Positions 61,623 to 64,000 of a stretch of 64,000 bases of DNA are shown piece after piece (position 1 is the stretch's first letter; every line of letters begins with the position of its first letter). The notes beneath the pieces were generated by a model that saw only the letters and a program-made list of their open reading frames with translations, did no database searches and was not told the origin of the DNA. Both the position numbers and the translations under genes were made by a program. The DNA is from Pseudonocardia hydrocarbonoxydans (lineage in GTDB: Bacteria > Actinomycetota > Actinomycetes > Mycobacteriales > Pseudonocardiaceae), in NCBI RefSeq assembly GCF_006539565.1, contig NZ_BJNG01000001.1, forward strand, positions 186,001 to 250,000. Reading direction: 5' to 3'.

Positions 61623-62324
61623 GTGGACGTCCTGCTCGACGGGCTGGTGGAGGCGCTGCGACTGTTGGCCACCGGGGACGAGGACACCTGGGCGATCACC
61701 GCGCTCACCCTGCGGGTGTCGCTGGGCGCCACCGCGGTGGCGCTGCTGGTGGGCGTCCCGCTGGGCACGGCGGTCGCGGTCGCGCGGTTCCCCGGCCGCC
61801 GGGTGCTGCTGGCCGGGGCGAACACCGGCATGGGCCTGCCGCCGGTCGTCGTCGGGCTGTTCGTCACGGTGCTGCTGTGGCGCAGCGGCCCGCTCGGGGC
61901 GTTCGGGCTGCTCTACACCCCCGCCGCGATGGTGATCGCCCAGGCCGCGATCGCGACGCCGGTCGTCGTCGCACTGGTGGCGGTGGCGCTGCAGCAGGTC
62001 GACCCCGACTTCCGGGTGCAGATGCAGGCACTGGGTGCCACCCCGCTGCGGGCGCACCTGGCGCTGCTGGCCGAGGCCCGGCTGCCGTTGCTGGCGGCCG
62101 CGATGGCCGCGTTCGGGGCGGTGGTCAGCGAGGTGGGCGCGGCGCAGATGGTCGGCGGGAACCTGGTCGGGCAGACCCGCGTGCTCACCACGGCCGCGGT
62201 GCTCGCCACCAGCCGCGGCCAGTTCGCGCTGGCGATCGCGTTCGGGCTGATCCTGCTGCTGATCGCCTTCGCGGTGAACCTGGTGCTGACGGTGGTGCAG
62301 CAGCGCACCGCGGTGCCGCGGTGA
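61623..62324 (+). CDS. tupB: Tungstate ABC transporter permease
   Basis: 233 residues, five membrane segments. TupB/ModB-type coupling loop ALGATPLRAHLALLAEAR and GMGLPPVVVGLFVTVLLW are family segments. GTG begins three bases after the tupA stop; the stop overlaps tupC (GTGA). Confidence 0.92.
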   Translation: MDVLLDGLVEALRLLATGDEDTWAITALTLRVSLGATAVALLVGVPLGTAVAVARFPGRRVLLAGANTGMGLPPVVVGLFVTVLLWRSGPLGAFGLLYTPAAMVIAQAAIATPVVVALVAVALQQVDPDFRVQMQALGATPLRAHLALLAEARLPLLAAAMAAFGAVVSEVGAAQMVGGNLVGQTRVLTTAAVLATSRGQFALAIAFGLILLLIAFAVNLVLTVVQQRTAVPR

Positions 62325-63370
62325 GCATCGGCTGCCGGGACCTGCGGGTGCGGGCCGGGCACCGGGAGGTGCTGCACGTCGACGCGCTGGACGTCGCCGA
62401 CGGCTCGACGCTGGCGGTGCTGGGGCCCAACGGCGCGGGCAAGTCGACGCTGCTGCGTGCGCTGGGCCTGCTCCTGCCGCCGCGCCGGGTCACCGGCGAG
62501 GTGCTGCTCGACGGGCGCCCGGCGACGGTCGACGGGATGCGGTCGGCGGTGGCGGCGGTCCTGCAGCGCCCGATCCTGCGCCGGGGCACCGTGGCGGCCA
62601 ACGTCGCGAGCGGGTTGCGGCTGCGCGGCGCCGGGCGAGCCGGGTCCCTGGCCCGGGTGGCGCCCTGGCTCGACGCGCTGGGCGTGGCCCACCTCGCGGC
62701 CCGCGACGCCCGCACCCTGTCGGGCGGGGAGGCGCAGCGGGTGAGCGTCGCGCGGGCCCTGGCCGTCGGGCCGCGGGTGCTGCTGCTCGACGAGCCGTTC
62801 GCGGCGCTGGACGCTGCGACCCGGGCCGACCTGCTCGCCGACCTGCGCGCGGTCCTGGACGGGCGGCGGACCGCCACCGTGCTGGTCACCCACGACCGGA
62901 ACGAGGCACGCGCACTGGCGACGCGCACGGCGCTGCTGGTCGGCGGCCGGGTCCGGGGGCTCGGGCCGACCGCGGAGGTGCTGGACCGGCCGGTCGACGA
63001 GGACACCGCGCGGCTGCTCGGCTTCACCAACCTGCTGCCGCCCGACGGCGACGGGCCACGGCGGGTGGCGCGCCCCGAGGACTGCCGGGCCGGGCCGGAC
63101 CCCGTCGCCGGTGCGGTGCGGGGCACGGTCCGGCGCGTGGTCGGGCTGGGCGAGGTCACGCGCGTCGACGTCGACACCGCGGCCGGGCCGGTGATGTGCC
63201 TGCACCCCGGCCCGGCCCCGGCGGTGCCGTCCCCGGGGGGCGCGGCGCACGTCGTGGCGAGCGCGACCCGGGCGCTCGGCGACGGGGTCGACCCGGTCAG
63301 GCCGCCAGCATCTCCAGCCCCGGGTACGGGCGGATCCGCGGGCCGGGTCCGGTCGGGCCGCCCGCGGTGA
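62321..63370 (+). CDS. tupC: Tungstate ABC transporter ATP-binding protein
   Basis: 349 residues. Walker A LGPNGAGKST, signature LSGGEAQRVS, Walker B LLLDEPFAALD, H-loop VTHDRNEA. A C-terminal regulatory part (about 230-320) is TOBE-like. The last ~24 residues are Pro/Gly/Ser/Arg-rich and are encoded in sequence that overlaps the convergent MFS gene by 74 bases, so this tail is probably not functionally constrained. The GTG overlaps the tupB stop. Confidence 0.92.
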   Translation: MSIGCRDLRVRAGHREVLHVDALDVADGSTLAVLGPNGAGKSTLLRALGLLLPPRRVTGEVLLDGRPATVDGMRSAVAAVLQRPILRRGTVAANVASGLRLRGAGRAGSLARVAPWLDALGVAHLAARDARTLSGGEAQRVSVARALAVGPRVLLLDEPFAALDAATRADLLADLRAVLDGRRTATVLVTHDRNEARALATRTALLVGGRVRGLGPTAEVLDRPVDEDTARLLGFTNLLPPDGDGPRRVARPEDCRAGPDPVAGAVRGTVRRVVGLGEVTRVDVDTAAGPVMCLHPGPAPAVPSPGGAAHVVASATRALGDGVDPVRPPASPAPGTGGSAGRVRSGRPR

Positions 63371-64000
63371 GCAGCGCGGGCAGCTCGGAGCCGCCGCGCC
63401 GTGCCGCCTGCGCGGCCGGGGCGCCCACCTCGCGCGCGGCGGCCGTCACGAGCCGGGTGAGCGGGGCGCGCACCGGGACCCGCGGACGCCCGACGGCCAC
63501 CAGCACCGCGAGCGCCGCGAGCGCCGCGGCCACCACCGCCAGCACCGGCACCGTGGCCAGCGCGACCGGCAGCCCGGAGTGCTCGGCCAGGAACCCGATG
63601 ACCGGCGGGCCGCCGAGCAGCCCGCTGTAGCCGACGGTCGAGGCCAGCGCGACACCGCCGGACCCGCCCAGCGCCCCGGCCCGGGCGATGGTCACCGGGA
63701 ACAGGTTGGCGAACCCCAGCCCGACCAGTACGAACCCGGCCAGCGCGACCGGCGCCGACGGTGCGACGAGGGCGAGCGCCATCCCGGCGGCGGCGAGCAG
63801 CGCGCCGCCGGTGAGCAGGCGGGTCTCGCCGAACCGGACCAGCAGCCGGCACCCGGCCAGCCGCCCTGCCGCCATGGCCAGGGAGAACCCGGCGTACCCG
63901 GCGGCGGCCAGGCCCGCGGACGCCCCGAGGCTCTGCGTCAGGTGCAGTGCACCCCAGTCGGTGAGCGCCCCCTCGCCGAAGGCGGTGCAGCCCGCGATCA
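63297..64000 (-). CDS. MFS transporter, C-terminal part
   Basis: Partial gene: the N-terminus lies beyond the end of the window and the frame is open to the last base. About 234 residues are visible, with roughly seven membrane segments. FGEGALTDWGALHL near the visible start and LVGLGFANLFPVTIARAGAL are features of FucP-like/major facilitator proteins with a first-half loop between helices. The substrate is unknown. Converges on tupC with a 74-base overlap. Confidence 0.88.
   Translation of the reverse strand, partial: IAGCTAFGEGALTDWGALHLTQSLGASAGLAAAGYAGFSLAMAAGRLAGCRLLVRFGETRLLTGGALLAAAGMALALVAPSAPVALAGFVLVGLGFANLFPVTIARAGALGGSGGVALASTVGYSGLLGGPPVIGFLAEHSGLPVALATVPVLAVVAAALAALAVLVAVGRPRVPVRAPLTRLVTAAAREVGAPAAQAARRGGSELPALLTAGGPTGPGPRIRPYPGLEMLAA

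Overview
The window is very GC-rich, gene-dense DNA with many GTG starts, ATGA/GTGA stop-start overlaps and several probable leaderless starts. It comes from an actinobacterium. whiA, rbpA, opcA, mptB and an actinobacterial-type SUF operon are all present. Gene order yvcK-whiA / gap-pgk-tpiA-secG / pgl-opcA-zwf-tal-tkt / ctaB / qor-ctaA-ABC-mptB / sufRBDCSU-sufT follows, from memory, the same backbone as Mycobacterium tuberculosis Rv1422-Rv1466. The many extra metabolic genes and long intergenic palindromes suggest Pseudonocardiaceae, perhaps Pseudonocardia; the genus is an inference.

1-8.4 kb: the end of yvcK, whiA, a divergent pyruvate phosphate dikinase, the lower-glycolysis operon gap-pgk-tpiA, then secG and rbpA. 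8.4-11.9 kb: small accessory genes (lipoprotein, glutathione-peroxidase-like protein, stand-alone TrpB2, LysE-type exporter, NYN-domain protein). 11.9-19.7 kb: oxidative and non-oxidative pentose phosphate operon tkt-tal-(degenerate Pgi)-zwf-opcA-pgl, read on the minus strand. 19.9-31 kb: ctaB and ctaA (heme O and heme A synthesis) separated by an accessory block holding a nuclease-like gene between palindromic repeats, formaldehyde dehydrogenase, an LVIVD-repeat secreted protein, a DUF305 lipoprotein, and an iron ABC transporter behind an IdeR/DtxR-like box. 31.3-35.8 kb: a second nuclease-like paralogue, also bracketed by palindromes, an ABC-2 exporter and MptB. 35.8-42.1 kb: the sufRBDCSU-sufT operon, with a SufR-type operator over the sufR start codon and a perfect 20-bp hairpin at the end.

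42.2-48 kb: a LacI-regulated sugar uptake operon (binding protein, two permeases, GH1 beta-glucosidase) with repeated GTGAGAGC operator half-sites. 48-63.4 kb: a molybdenum/tungsten island. It contains fdhD, a MoeA fused to a binding-protein domain, a second MoeA, a formate dehydrogenase (an NuoE-NuoF fusion plus a large catalytic subunit), an aldehyde:ferredoxin-oxidoreductase-family enzyme, a MobA-MoaD fusion ending in Gly-Gly, a GntR-type regulator with a binding-protein domain, and divergent tupABC tungstate uptake genes. The window ends inside an MFS transporter gene. Formaldehyde dehydrogenase (22-23 kb) and formate dehydrogenase (52-57 kb) together could oxidise C1 units to CO2.

Most unusual points: (i) two paralogous AbiEi-like/PD-(D/E)XK-like genes, each bracketed by its own ~65-bp palindromic repeats; (ii) a Pgi homologue inside the pentose phosphate operon that has lost the recognisable catalytic motifs; (iii) the MobA-MoaD fusion and shared sensor domain in the W/Mo island. 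No tRNA, rRNA, CRISPR array, insertion sequence or prophage gene was recognised. No gene-free stretch exceeds about 300 bases.
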